Shown here: positions 35,445 to 44,452 of the stretch, in pieces
Numbering within the stretch: position 1 is the stretch's first letter
Layout of the letters: every line of letters begins with the position of its first letter
Origin: Pedosphaera sp.
GTDB lineage: Bacteria > Verrucomicrobiota > Verrucomicrobiia > Limisphaerales > SXQI01
Assembly (NCBI GenBank): GCA_025359965.1
Contig: JANYDC010000133.1
Coordinates: 1 to 58,529, forward strand
Length of the DNA stretch: 58,529 bases
Direction of reading: 5' to 3'
The notes under the pieces: model-generated
What the model saw: the letters and a program-made list of their open reading frames with translations, nothing else
Told to the model about the DNA's origin: nothing
The model's database searches: none
Translations under genes and position numbers: made by a program

Positions 35445-36662
35445 ATGGCTCTGATCGTTCAAAAATATGGAGGCACCTCGGTGGGTAACACTGAGCGCAT
35501 CAAGAATGTCGCCGCGCGCGTGGCCAAGTCGCGCGCCCAAGGTGACCAGGTGGTGGTCGTGGTCAGCGCCATGAGCGGCGTGACGGACAATCTTATTAAG
35601 ATGGCGAAGGACATCATGCCTTTGCCGACTGAGCGCGAGATGGACATGCTGCTTGCCACAGGTGAGCAGACTACCATCGCCCTCACGGCCATGGCTTTGC
35701 ATGCGATTGGGGTCGAGGCTGTCTCTTTCACGGGAGCCCAGGCCGGCATCGTGACCGATGGCGTTCACACCAAGGCCAAGATCCAGAACATCACCCCCAG
35801 CCAGGTCCACGGGATGCTTGATAGCGGCAAAGTGGTGATCGTGGCTGGTTTCCAAGGCCAGACCAAGGAAGGGCAGATCACGACTCTGGGTCGTGGTGGT
35901 TCCGATCTCACCGCCATCGCTCTCGCGGCCGCGCTTTCAGCCGATCTTTGTCAGATTTATACGGATGTCGACGGTGTCTACACTGCCGACCCCCGCATCG
36001 TCAAAACCGCCCGCAAACTCCCTGAAATCTCCTACGACGAGATGCTTGAACTGGCCAGCCTCGGCGCCAAGGTCATGCAATCGCGCTCAGTCGAATTCGC
36101 CAAAAAATTTGGCGTTGTTTTCGAGGTCCGCTCCAGTCTCAACGATAATCCCGGCACCATTGTGAAAGAAGAAACCGCCTCCATGGAAGACGTCGTGATC
36201 CGCGGCGTCTCGCTCGATAAAAATCAGGCTAAAGTAACCCTGCTCTCCGTGCCCGACCGCCCCGGTGTCGCCTCCCGCGTGTTCAAGGCCCTCGCCGACG
36301 CCACCATCAACGTCGACATGATTGTGCAGAACGTCAGCCATGGCAGCGGCGTTCCCACCACTGATTTATCGTTCACAGTCGACAAGCCCGAACTCCTCAA
36401 AGCCACCAAGGTCATCAACGGACTCAAGCAAGAGATCGGTTTTAGCGAATTCACGGCTGACGAAAAAATTGGCAAACTGTCCATCGTGGGCGTCGGCATG
36501 CGATCTCACTCCGGGGTGGCTGCGAAAATGTTCGACACCCTCGCGCAGAACGGCGTCAACATCGACATGATTTCCACCAGCGAAATCAAGATATCCGTCA
36601 TCATCAACCTGGAAAAAGGCGAAGCCGCCATGCGCGCCGTGCATCAGGCGTTCATTGGCTAG
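35445..36662 (+). CDS. lysC: aspartate kinase
   Basis: Phosphorylates aspartate, the first step to lysine, threonine and methionine. 405 residues. The N-terminal VQKYGGTSVGN phosphate loop, VVVVSAMSGVTD, FTGAQAGI, LGRGGSDLTAIALAAAL and YTDVDGVYTADPRI are intact. Two ACT domains follow (about 265-330 and 345-400: LLSVPDRPGVASRVF and LSIVGVGMRSHSGVA), indicating end-product control. Last gene of the hom-thrC-lysC run. Confidence 0.95.
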   Translation: MALIVQKYGGTSVGNTERIKNVAARVAKSRAQGDQVVVVVSAMSGVTDNLIKMAKDIMPLPTEREMDMLLATGEQTTIALTAMALHAIGVEAVSFTGAQAGIVTDGVHTKAKIQNITPSQVHGMLDSGKVVIVAGFQGQTKEGQITTLGRGGSDLTAIALAAALSADLCQIYTDVDGVYTADPRIVKTARKLPEISYDEMLELASLGAKVMQSRSVEFAKKFGVVFEVRSSLNDNPGTIVKEETASMEDVVIRGVSLDKNQAKVTLLSVPDRPGVASRVFKALADATINVDMIVQNVSHGSGVPTTDLSFTVDKPELLKATKVINGLKQEIGFSEFTADEKIGKLSIVGVGMRSHSGVAAKMFDTLAQNGVNIDMISTSEIKISVIINLEKGEAAMRAVHQAFIG

Positions 36663-36708
36663 GCAATCCCCCGGAGAGCGGTTTTGTTCCGCGCTAGGCC
36701 GAATCAGC

Positions 36709-37044
36709 CTAAGCGGAAGAATTGCAGCGGCAGCAGGCAAAAATCCCAATCCATCCCTGCTGACGCAGCTGCAGGTTTAAAATCTGGCCGTGAGCGAACA
36801 GGCTTTTGGGAGCGAGAAAAGTTGAAGGGGAATCGTGTTCGTGCTCGTGCGGCTGGCCAATTTCGTGCGCGTGGATATGCGCAGCTTCGGCAACTTCGTT
36901 CAGCCGCGCGGAATGCGTGTGCGCGGTGCCCCGCCCGCCGTGCTCAACCCACTGGTGCAAAATCGGGCTGATGCCGATGGCCCCTGCCGAGGCGAGGCAC
37001 AGCACCAGATACCATGAGATTAAACGTTGACTGTTTTTCGACAC
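36709..37044 (-). CDS. small histidine-rich membrane protein, unknown
   Basis: About 111 residues from a GTG at 37044 (a TTG at 37089 would add 15). One membrane helix (SWYLVLCLASAGAIGI) is followed by a histidine-rich stretch (HQWVEHGG, HTHSARL, HIHAHEIGQPHEHEHD) and two C-terminal cysteines. The pattern suggests metal binding in the periplasm, similar to small DUF2946-like or metal-transporter-linked proteins, but I do not recognise a family. It lies between lysC (convergent) and the phosphatase-cytochrome gene upstream on the same strand. Coding status is likely, not certain. Confidence 0.5.
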   Translation of the reverse strand: MSKNSQRLISWYLVLCLASAGAIGISPILHQWVEHGGRGTAHTHSARLNEVAEAAHIHAHEIGQPHEHEHDSPSTFLAPKSLFAHGQILNLQLRQQGWIGIFACCRCNSSA

Positions 37045-37128
37045 AAGATTCCAACAAGTACTACGCGTCTGCGCGATCTTTGGATGCAAAAAATAAAATC
37101 ATCTGAATTGTCACAGGCAACCCAATGC

Positions 37129-38064
37129 TCACTGGGACAAAGCCTTGTCGCGGGTGGCTTTATGACAGGAGGTGCAGGATTGCGCGATGGCATCCAGATT
37201 TTTGTCTAATTGGGAGCGAATCTCCGCTGATTTACCGGCTTTAAGTTGCCGAAACAAAGCCTCGGTATTGTGGGCGTTGGTTTCAGAGGTTCTTAGTTTC
37301 TCTACAAATTCCTCCCCACGTGTGATTGAGTCCTGCAAACGTTGTGCCTCCCGAAAGTGTTCCCAGAGAATGACCGCCTCGTTCGCGGGATCGATATCCT
37401 TGTTGTCTTTGGGGGCATCGTACCCTGCCTTCCGAATGGCCTTCAGGTTGTCCCAGCGCTCATCAATGGCCACCATTGAATCGACCAGACCGGAGGCCCT
37501 TACTGTTTCCGGAAAATCTGATGGAATTGCTTTAAGTTCGTCCGGTGAAGGAGGGCGAAACTGGCGCACGGTTTTAAAGAGGCCGAGGTAGTTTGTGGCT
37601 GTTCCCGCTGTGACGAGCCATGTCTCGGCCCTATCCGCGCTCCATCCTTCAGTTGCCATGCAGACAATGGCGGCAGCTGTGGGGCCGCGATGTTTGCCAT
37701 GATGGCAGTGGATATATATCGGTCCCGGCAAAGATTCAGCCGCTTTGACCAACTGGGCCTCGGTGTTGGTGTTGATGCCATTGTATCCATGCGGCAGGTG
37801 GACATAGCGCATGCCGTATTTATGGGCGAGTTCAATATTAGGTGTCGAGCCGTCCACCGTAATCACAGTCTTAATCCCCAATTTCTGGAGGGCCACAAAG
37901 GCTGCGTCCCCCTCGGGTGCCGCGCCTGAATAGACACGCTCCGAAAGCTTGAAAAAATTCTCGATTCCCTCGGCTTTAAGCGGAACAGGGCTGTTCGTTT
38001 GAGCACCCGCCTGAAATGAAGCGGAAAGCGCCAGGGCAAGGCTAAGAAACAGGCGTTTCAACAT
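37129..38064 (-). CDS. exported tyrosine/dual-specificity phosphatase fused to a CxxCH haem domain
   Basis: A 311-residue exported protein with signal peptide (1-21, ending AGAQ). Residues 30-180 form a protein-tyrosine-phosphatase-like domain with the complete P-loop H119-C120-x5-R126 (HCHHGKHRGPTA) and VHLPHGYNG upstream. The C-terminal 120 residues are helical and end with C297-x2-C300-H301 (SCTSCHKATRD), as in cytochrome c'-type four-helix bundles where the haem site is at the extreme C-terminus. Both sites are intact. Combining a phosphatase with a haem in one exported chain is unusual; it could act on a phosphorylated sugar or signal under redox or gas control. That is inference. Confidence 0.8.
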   Translation of the reverse strand: MLKRLFLSLALALSASFQAGAQTNSPVPLKAEGIENFFKLSERVYSGAAPEGDAAFVALQKLGIKTVITVDGSTPNIELAHKYGMRYVHLPHGYNGINTNTEAQLVKAAESLPGPIYIHCHHGKHRGPTAAAIVCMATEGWSADRAETWLVTAGTATNYLGLFKTVRQFRPPSPDELKAIPSDFPETVRASGLVDSMVAIDERWDNLKAIRKAGYDAPKDNKDIDPANEAVILWEHFREAQRLQDSITRGEEFVEKLRTSETNAHNTEALFRQLKAGKSAEIRSQLDKNLDAIAQSCTSCHKATRDKALSQ

Positions 38065-38156
38065 GAGAAATGAATTCCAAAATCAAATGTGCTCATCAAT
38101 GGTCTCATTTTTGGACCCAAAACAGTGGACTCCGTTAAGTTTAATTTTTAAAATTG

Positions 38157-39905
38157 TCAAAAAAGTTCGCCCTTGTCCGCATCGCCCATCATGGCGCGCC
38201 GCACCTGTGGAATCTGCGGGCCGCCGAACTTTAAAAACGCATCGTGGAATTGTTTCCACGCGGCACGACCTCCGCGAGTTGCCGTCCAATCAGCCCGTAG
38301 TTTGCGGATCATGAGTTTGCCCATGGTGTAGTTCACATAGGCCGGATCAAAAGTTCCGCGGCGCGCCTGTTGTTCTGCGGTCGCCATATCGGTGTGCCCT
38401 TGTTCCAAGAAAAGCTTGGCTGATTCGGCGACCGTCATGCCTTGGGTATGCAACCCTATTGAGGAAAGAAGCCGGGCGTCACGGAGTAGTGCTTCCAACA
38501 GTTGCCCGATGTGCATCTCGGGCGAACCTTCGCCCAAACCCGACTCCCACATCAATTCTTCCGTGTAGTGGGCCCAGCCTTCCGCAAAAGCGTAGCCCAC
38601 GAAAACCTGGCCAAATTTTGACGGAGAGCGGTTGGCGTGGAGAAATTGGAGGAAATGTCCCGGCCAAACTTCGTGCGCGGAGGTAAACAAAAGGCTGCCC
38701 ATGCCTGGCACATATTCATCCTGTTTTTCTTTGGACCAGCTTGGATCGGGCGGCGCGACGTAGTACGTCGAAGGCAAACCTTGTTCGTATGGGCCAGGGA
38801 TGTTGATGTAAGCAAAATTCCAGCGTTTATAGGCTGGTGCTTCGGCGACGTTGGCCTTTTCGGCGCCGGGGATCGAAACCAAATCGTGATCCCGAATAAA
38901 CTTCTCCAACCCGGCCAGTTGCCGTGTGGCAACCTCAACCACACTACCGTCAGGCTTGTGCGCGCTGGCAAGGGCGATGGCTTGGTCCATGGTTTTGCCT
39001 GGGGCAAATTTCTCGCACGCTGTCTTCAACTCGTCGAGATTGCGTTGCATATCCTTTCGACCGATGGCCTCCAATTCGCTCGCGGAGATTTTCACCCCTT
39101 CCGTTTCGCGGAGCATGGCTTCAAATATTTCTGTCCCCAGAGCAAAACTTCCCGTTGCTGTTTTTTCGCGTTCATCAAGCCAGGTTGTGAATTCCTTCAC
39201 CGCTGCAATGGCGGCTGCATTGGCTTTGGCAAACTCCATCTGCAAGGAGGCGTCCCTTACCTCGGCGAACACCTTTGGAACATCCTGCGCGTAGAAATCC
39301 GCCAGCCCGCCAATGGTTATCTTGCCTATGGCCACATGCTCTTTCGCGAGGGGACCCTGCAGGCTGCTCTTTATCTGCTGTAATGCGATTGGCACCGCGC
39401 GCGCGTATTTTGTGTAGCTTTCAAGTCGTTTTGCCAGCGGAGCATATTCCCGCGATACATAGGGGTCCGGGTCAAGGGCATCGGCGTAAAAATACGGATT
39501 GCGGTGCGGCGCATCGGCTGTTTTCAGCCAGAACAAATCGCCGCGAATCTGCGCGACCAGATAATCGCGCTCGAAACGTTCGCTGGAATTTAAAGCCGGC
39601 TCAGCAAAAGCGAGTGCCGCGGTCCGTTGCCCTTCCAGCCATGTGATGTGTTTTTGCAGACCAGCCTCACTCCAATCGGGCAGCTTCCCGTCGAATTCGT
39701 GACGACCCTGCAGCACTGCAAAAGCAGGATTCTCCGCGAAGTAGCTGTCAAGGTAAGCGGTGACAAATGTTTGCCACGAGGATTTTGCCTGAGGTATGGA
39801 GACGTCGCGTGAAACTTTGCATGTGGAATGCTGACATCCTCCCAGAAAGACGGTAACTGCCAAACCACAGATTGCGATAGGCTGACTCAGGGTGAAGAAT
39901 TTCAT
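38157..39905 (-). CDS. DUF885 family lipoprotein, probable zinc peptidase
   Basis: About 582 residues from ATG 39905, which directly precedes a lipoprotein signal peptide with lipobox LGGC (FLGGCQ). The body is helical and matches DUF885: a peptidase-like domain with the HEVWPGHFLQF motif (HExxPGH, zinc ligands) and a distal EGWAHYTEELM carrying a glutamate ligand. Family members are metallopeptidases or carboxypeptidases of uncertain substrate. A GTG four codons upstream (39917) is an alternative start. It is divergent from the PQQ dehydrogenase and ends about 90 bases before the phosphatase gene. Confidence 0.85.
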   Translation of the reverse strand: MKFFTLSQPIAICGLAVTVFLGGCQHSTCKVSRDVSIPQAKSSWQTFVTAYLDSYFAENPAFAVLQGRHEFDGKLPDWSEAGLQKHITWLEGQRTAALAFAEPALNSSERFERDYLVAQIRGDLFWLKTADAPHRNPYFYADALDPDPYVSREYAPLAKRLESYTKYARAVPIALQQIKSSLQGPLAKEHVAIGKITIGGLADFYAQDVPKVFAEVRDASLQMEFAKANAAAIAAVKEFTTWLDEREKTATGSFALGTEIFEAMLRETEGVKISASELEAIGRKDMQRNLDELKTACEKFAPGKTMDQAIALASAHKPDGSVVEVATRQLAGLEKFIRDHDLVSIPGAEKANVAEAPAYKRWNFAYINIPGPYEQGLPSTYYVAPPDPSWSKEKQDEYVPGMGSLLFTSAHEVWPGHFLQFLHANRSPSKFGQVFVGYAFAEGWAHYTEELMWESGLGEGSPEMHIGQLLEALLRDARLLSSIGLHTQGMTVAESAKLFLEQGHTDMATAEQQARRGTFDPAYVNYTMGKLMIRKLRADWTATRGGRAAWKQFHDAFLKFGGPQIPQVRRAMMGDADKGELF

Positions 39906-40009
39906 CTCGCGATCCACAATACCTACGTGAGTCTTCCCTTCAAGGTCATTCCGGCCGCAAACTCACTGGTGTTGTTTTGTTGGAGTCATCGGCTTAACCT
40001 CAGTTCGTA

Positions 40010-42172
40010 GTGGGGTCCATTCGTTTACGCATGAAGCTTCGTTTTATATTGAATGCTGGTATTCAGCTCATGGTGTTGAGCGTGGCGGGTTTTTCCCTGT
40101 CAGGTTTTGCCGCGCCACAGACGAATGCCGATTGGTCAGCGTATCTGGGTAATAAGGGGCGAAGTCTTTACTCGCCATTGCGGCAAATCACTCGCACCAA
40201 TGTCACGCAACTGGCTGTCGCATGGACTTATGACACCGGAGATAAGGGTGAGTATCAGGCCAATAACCTGATCATTAATGGGGTGCTCTACACAGCCACT
40301 CCCAACCGCAAGGTCATTGCTTTAAACGCTGCGACGGGTCAGGAACTTTGGAAATGGAATCCTGCGGCTGAACGCTCAGGTTCTGGCGGCGGGCGTCAAC
40401 GTGGCCTGGTCTACTGGCAGGCAGCATCAGGAGGCGAACAGTCTCTTTTTACTGCCGTCGGCAATTATCTCTTCGCGCTAAATCCCAAAACTGGTGATCC
40501 CATCCGCGCTTTTGGCGAGAATGGGTCCATTCATCTTGGCACTGGATTGGATGCGGAGACTCTTCTCAATGTGGGTTTGAACACACCCGGGGTCATTCAC
40601 AAGGATCTATTGATTATCGGCGGATTGGGCGGGCCCGGAGCGGTTCGTGCGTTCGATGTTCGGACCGGTAAGCTTGGCTGGATTTTCCATCTGATTCCGC
40701 GACCTGGCGATGTGGGTTACGAGACATGGCCCAAGGATGCTTATAAAACTGCCACCGGTTTAATGCCGTGGTCCGGTCAGTCTCTCGATGAAAAACGCGG
40801 AATTGTTTACATCGCGACCAAGACGGCGGAACCCGATTTTTACGGCGGAGACCGTCACGGGATGAATCTGTTTGCCAACTGTCTGGTGGCTCTGGATGCA
40901 AATACTGGCAAACGGTTGTGGCACTACCAAATCGTCCACCACGATTTGCTGGATAAGGATCTCCCGTGTCCACCGGTTTTATTAACGGTCAAACACAACG
41001 GCAAAAAGGTGGATGCGGTGGCTCAAGGCACCAAGCACGGCATGATATTTGTGTTTGATCGTGTGACTGGGATCCCGCTTTGGCCGATTGAAGAGAAACC
41101 CGTTCCGCAATCAGATCTTCGCGGAGAAAAGGCCTGGCCCACCCAGCCTTTCCCCACCAAACCCGCGCCGCTCATGCGTCAAAGTTATGGCGAAGGAGAT
41201 ATTTCAATCACCTCGCCCGAAGCCAAAGCCATGACTCTGGACCGGTTGCGCGCCTCGCCCAACTTTGGACCCTTTCCAGCCCCTAGCCTTAACGAAACCA
41301 TTATGCTTCCGGGATTTGACGGGGGCATGGAATGGGGCGGCGGCGCGGCTGATCCTGACGGAATGTATTACGTCAACGTGAACGAGATTCCATGGATCGT
41401 GCAGATGGTAGAAACACGTCACGCCGATGGCTCTGCTCTGGTGCGGGGCGAGCGCGAATACATGCTCTACTGCGCTCCTTGCCATGGACTGGATAAGACC
41501 GGCAACCTCGCCGGAGGGTTCCCTTCGCTCATCGATGTGATTAAGCGACGGCCGCGCGACCAGATTGCCCAACTCACCCGGCAGGGGGCCGGTCGCATGC
41601 CCGCGTTTGACCAGATCCCCGAAGCCCAGCGAGACGCGATTTTGGACTACGTTCTCGGTGATGCTCCGCCGTCTGCTTCGCGCCGCGAAGAAGGCCTGGG
41701 TGCGCCCTCGGCAGTTCCTGACAAACTCCCGCCCTACGCCTTCGGCGGTTTCCGCCGCTGGCTCGACTCGGAGGGTTACCCTGCGATCAAACCACCATGG
41801 GGCACCTTGAATGCGGTGGATCTAAACACCGGTGAGATCAAATGGAAGGTGCCACTCGGCGAATACGCCAAGCTGAAAGCCCTCGGCATGCCTGCCACCG
41901 GCACTGAGAATTACGGCGGCCCTGTAGTGACGGCAGGCGGACTCATTTTCATCGGTGCCACCGCTGACGAAACCATCCGCGCTTTTGACAAGGATACCGG
42001 GGCCATTCTATGGCAATCACCTCTACCCTTTGGTGGCAACGCCACTCCCAGCGTGTACATGGTCAACGGCCGCCAATACGTGGTCATCTCCGCCGGTGGC
42101 GGAAAATCAGGCCGTCCCGCCGGCGGAAAACTTGCGGCGTTTGCCCTGCCAATGCGTACGGCGATGCCATAG
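40010..42172 (+). CDS. PQQ-dependent dehydrogenase with internal c-type haem site
   Basis: A 720-residue exported quinoprotein of the glucose/alcohol dehydrogenase type. Signal peptide near residues 8-35 (ATG 40031 may be the true start). An eight-bladed propeller is indicated by repeated 'VIALNAATGQELWKW', 'FDVRTGKLGWIF', 'LDANTGKRLWHYQ' and 'AFDKDTGAILWQSPL' blades. A c-type cytochrome module is inserted before the last blades (C488-x2-C491-H492, YCAPCHGLDKTG). Expected role: periplasmic oxidation of a sugar or alcohol, passing electrons from PQQ to its own haem. No pqq synthesis genes are present here. Confidence 0.9.
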   Translation: MGSIRLRMKLRFILNAGIQLMVLSVAGFSLSGFAAPQTNADWSAYLGNKGRSLYSPLRQITRTNVTQLAVAWTYDTGDKGEYQANNLIINGVLYTATPNRKVIALNAATGQELWKWNPAAERSGSGGGRQRGLVYWQAASGGEQSLFTAVGNYLFALNPKTGDPIRAFGENGSIHLGTGLDAETLLNVGLNTPGVIHKDLLIIGGLGGPGAVRAFDVRTGKLGWIFHLIPRPGDVGYETWPKDAYKTATGLMPWSGQSLDEKRGIVYIATKTAEPDFYGGDRHGMNLFANCLVALDANTGKRLWHYQIVHHDLLDKDLPCPPVLLTVKHNGKKVDAVAQGTKHGMIFVFDRVTGIPLWPIEEKPVPQSDLRGEKAWPTQPFPTKPAPLMRQSYGEGDISITSPEAKAMTLDRLRASPNFGPFPAPSLNETIMLPGFDGGMEWGGGAADPDGMYYVNVNEIPWIVQMVETRHADGSALVRGEREYMLYCAPCHGLDKTGNLAGGFPSLIDVIKRRPRDQIAQLTRQGAGRMPAFDQIPEAQRDAILDYVLGDAPPSASRREEGLGAPSAVPDKLPPYAFGGFRRWLDSEGYPAIKPPWGTLNAVDLNTGEIKWKVPLGEYAKLKALGMPATGTENYGGPVVTAGGLIFIGATADETIRAFDKDTGAILWQSPLPFGGNATPSVYMVNGRQYVVISAGGGKSGRPAGGKLAAFALPMRTAMP

Positions 42173-42184
42173 GACCGATAAAGG

Positions 42185-42210
42185 CCCAAGGAAGCGTGAG
42201 GTTCCTTGGG
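42185..42210 (+). terminator. hairpin after the PQQ dehydrogenase gene
   Basis: CCCAAGGAA (42185-42193) pairs perfectly with TTCCTTGGG (42202-42210) over an 8-base loop, 13 bases after the stop codon. No T-run follows, so termination would be weak or factor-assisted. A second stem, GCCCTCC (42255-42261) with GGAGGGC (42279-42285), lies just downstream. Confidence 0.5.
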
Positions 42211-42475
42211 GGGCAACCTACTAGCCAAGATGTAGCGTTTTAAAAGAGCGCTTTGCCCTCCGGGGACGCGTTTTAGTAGGAGGGCGCCACTTGATGCCGA
42301 TCCAACACAGACCTAATGCATTAACTAAGGAGCAGCTCTCATTTCTCAGGTCATGGGTTTGCGGTGATTGTTTCTTTTGGAGACGATTCTGGAATGGGCC
42401 AGATTTGCTCTTTACAAAATGAGCCTAGCCAAAGAGTCTTCCAGCGAAGCTACAAGGAATTCCAATAACTATTTT

Positions 42476-44401
42476 ATGAAAATGGCAAAAATTGCAGCTC
42501 AAGACTTTTTGTTTTGTTGCCTCGGCATTCTGCGCACTCTCTCGTTGTTTGCTGTGTTGATCGGTCCAGCTACCGCGCACTCGGCAGGGGTGGTGGCGGA
42601 GTGCACCGAATTCTCTTTGCGCCAGGCGTTGGCGGGCGGAGGGGAAATCACCTTCTCTTGTGACGGCACTATTACGCTGACAAATTCGATCACTCTTGGT
42701 AGCGACACCTCCATTGACGGTAGTGGGCATCAAATCGCAATCAGCGGGGGTAATTTGGTGCGGCTTTTCTCGGTCAGTGCGGGCGCACATGCCGTTTTCA
42801 AGTTTTTACTTCTCACGGAAGGCGCTCATTTGGGAGCCAATGCAGGCAGCGGCCAAAACTTGACTCCAGGGGAAATGGGTATGGGAGGGGCGGTGTTCAA
42901 TAATGGGGGCGACTTGGATTTTTTCTCGTGTGTTTTATCAAATAACATGGCGCGGGGGGGGCGTTCCCTTCCTTTGCTTTTCCCCTTGGAACCGGGAGAA
43001 GCTGCTGGCGGAGCTGTTTATAGCACGAACGGCCAGGTAAGATTCTACGACTCGGTCGTTACGCACAATCTCGCACTGGGCGGAGGCCATGGTCCGAGTT
43101 CTCCTCCAGTTTTAGCCACCGACTCGGGCGCAAGAGCCTCGGGAGGCGGGATTTATTTAACGGGTGGAACGTTGGTGCTGAGCAATAGTCAATTCGTGGC
43201 AAATCAAGCAATTGGCACCGATTCTGGCCCTACGGATGGGCCTTTCTTATCTGGTGGAGCGGCCTTAGGCGGGGGGATCTGCGTCATTAACGCTCAAGCG
43301 TCCATTCAGCGGTGTACCGTTGCAAGCAACGTCGCAACAGGCGGTGCTTCCTATGGAGGTTCAAGCGCTGCTGAGGGAGGCGGAGTTTTCAGTGATGCAC
43401 ACCTGAAGGTTGAAGACTCGCGTTTTGACCGAAACACAGCCATTAATAGGGGAGGTCCAGCGGCTGGGGGTGCTATTTATAGTGCGGATGCCTCTGCGGT
43501 GTCTCGCACCGCTTTCGTCTCCAACACCGTTGCTGGAGCGATAGGAACGACGTTTCGTGGAACCCTATTTCCGACGTACGCCTTCCCCTCGTACGGGGGT
43601 GCTGTTTACAGCAAAGCAATTTTTTCCGCGACCAATTGCACCTTCTTTGGGAATCTCGCGCAATCCATTTGGACTGCAAACGGGGAAGGGGGGGCGATTT
43701 ATATTGAATCCGGCGATGTATCCATGAGGTACCTTACCATTGTCTCGAACTCGGCACAACGCGCGACTATTTCGTTCGATGGAGGGCACATTTCCGAGCT
43801 CACCAACAACTTTGCCGGTTCTGGTGGCATCAAAATCATATCCGCTGGGTCCGTAACCATTGCTAATTCGATTCTCTCGGGGAATCCACAAGGCAACGCG
43901 GTGGGCTTGCTTACGGATGGCGGCTATAATCTGAGTTCGGACGCCAGTGTTGTCCTTTCGGCAACCGGAAGTCTGACCAACCTAAATCCAAAGCTTGGTC
44001 CAATGGGAATGTTTGGAGGCTATTCCGAGGTCGTTCTGCTTTTGCCGGATAGTCCCGCCATTGATGCCATTCCTGCTGCGCTATCGGTAGCGACCGATCA
44101 GCGCGGTATCGCGCGCCCGTTCAACGGCAATGCAGATATTGGGGCTTTTGAGGCGGCGGAAGGGGACAACCTTATCAGCTTTTTGAGCGCATCATGGACA
44201 AGTGGCTCTCCTGTCGAAATTGCTTTCGCCGCCTATCCCGGACACGACGGAAGAACAGTTGTGTGCGACAGGACCTCGGACTTCAAGGTGTGGACACCCA
44301 TCCTTACCAACAGTCTCGATAGCGACGCTCGCTTTACGATTCAGGTTCCATCGGGCGTAGAGGCCGGACCGGGATTTTATCGGGCCCGTATCACACCTTG
44401 A
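42476..44401 (+). CDS. exported right-handed beta-helix protein (choice-of-anchor Q type)
   Basis: About 641 residues from ATG 42476; the frame also offers ATG 42419 and a TTG at 42368. A signal peptide is followed by a beta-helix made of glycine-rich rungs repeating 'GGAVFN', 'GGAVYS', 'GGGIYL', 'GGGICV', 'GGGVFS' and 'GGAIYS' (polymorphic-membrane-protein/pectate-lyase-like). At about residue 545 the choice-of-anchor Q signature appears: AIDAIPA ... TDQRGIARPFNGNADIGAFE. The last 80 residues form a beta domain ending in FYRARIT. Probably surface attached or secreted; no catalytic residues are recognisable. Confidence 0.82.
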   Translation: MKMAKIAAQDFLFCCLGILRTLSLFAVLIGPATAHSAGVVAECTEFSLRQALAGGGEITFSCDGTITLTNSITLGSDTSIDGSGHQIAISGGNLVRLFSVSAGAHAVFKFLLLTEGAHLGANAGSGQNLTPGEMGMGGAVFNNGGDLDFFSCVLSNNMARGGRSLPLLFPLEPGEAAGGAVYSTNGQVRFYDSVVTHNLALGGGHGPSSPPVLATDSGARASGGGIYLTGGTLVLSNSQFVANQAIGTDSGPTDGPFLSGGAALGGGICVINAQASIQRCTVASNVATGGASYGGSSAAEGGGVFSDAHLKVEDSRFDRNTAINRGGPAAGGAIYSADASAVSRTAFVSNTVAGAIGTTFRGTLFPTYAFPSYGGAVYSKAIFSATNCTFFGNLAQSIWTANGEGGAIYIESGDVSMRYLTIVSNSAQRATISFDGGHISELTNNFAGSGGIKIISAGSVTIANSILSGNPQGNAVGLLTDGGYNLSSDASVVLSATGSLTNLNPKLGPMGMFGGYSEVVLLLPDSPAIDAIPAALSVATDQRGIARPFNGNADIGAFEAAEGDNLISFLSASWTSGSPVEIAFAAYPGHDGRTVVCDRTSDFKVWTPILTNSLDSDARFTIQVPSGVEAGPGFYRARITP

Positions 44402-44452
44402 TTCGAGCGGCGCATCCTAAGCTGGAAGACTAAGAATCGCTTTTCCGGTAGT

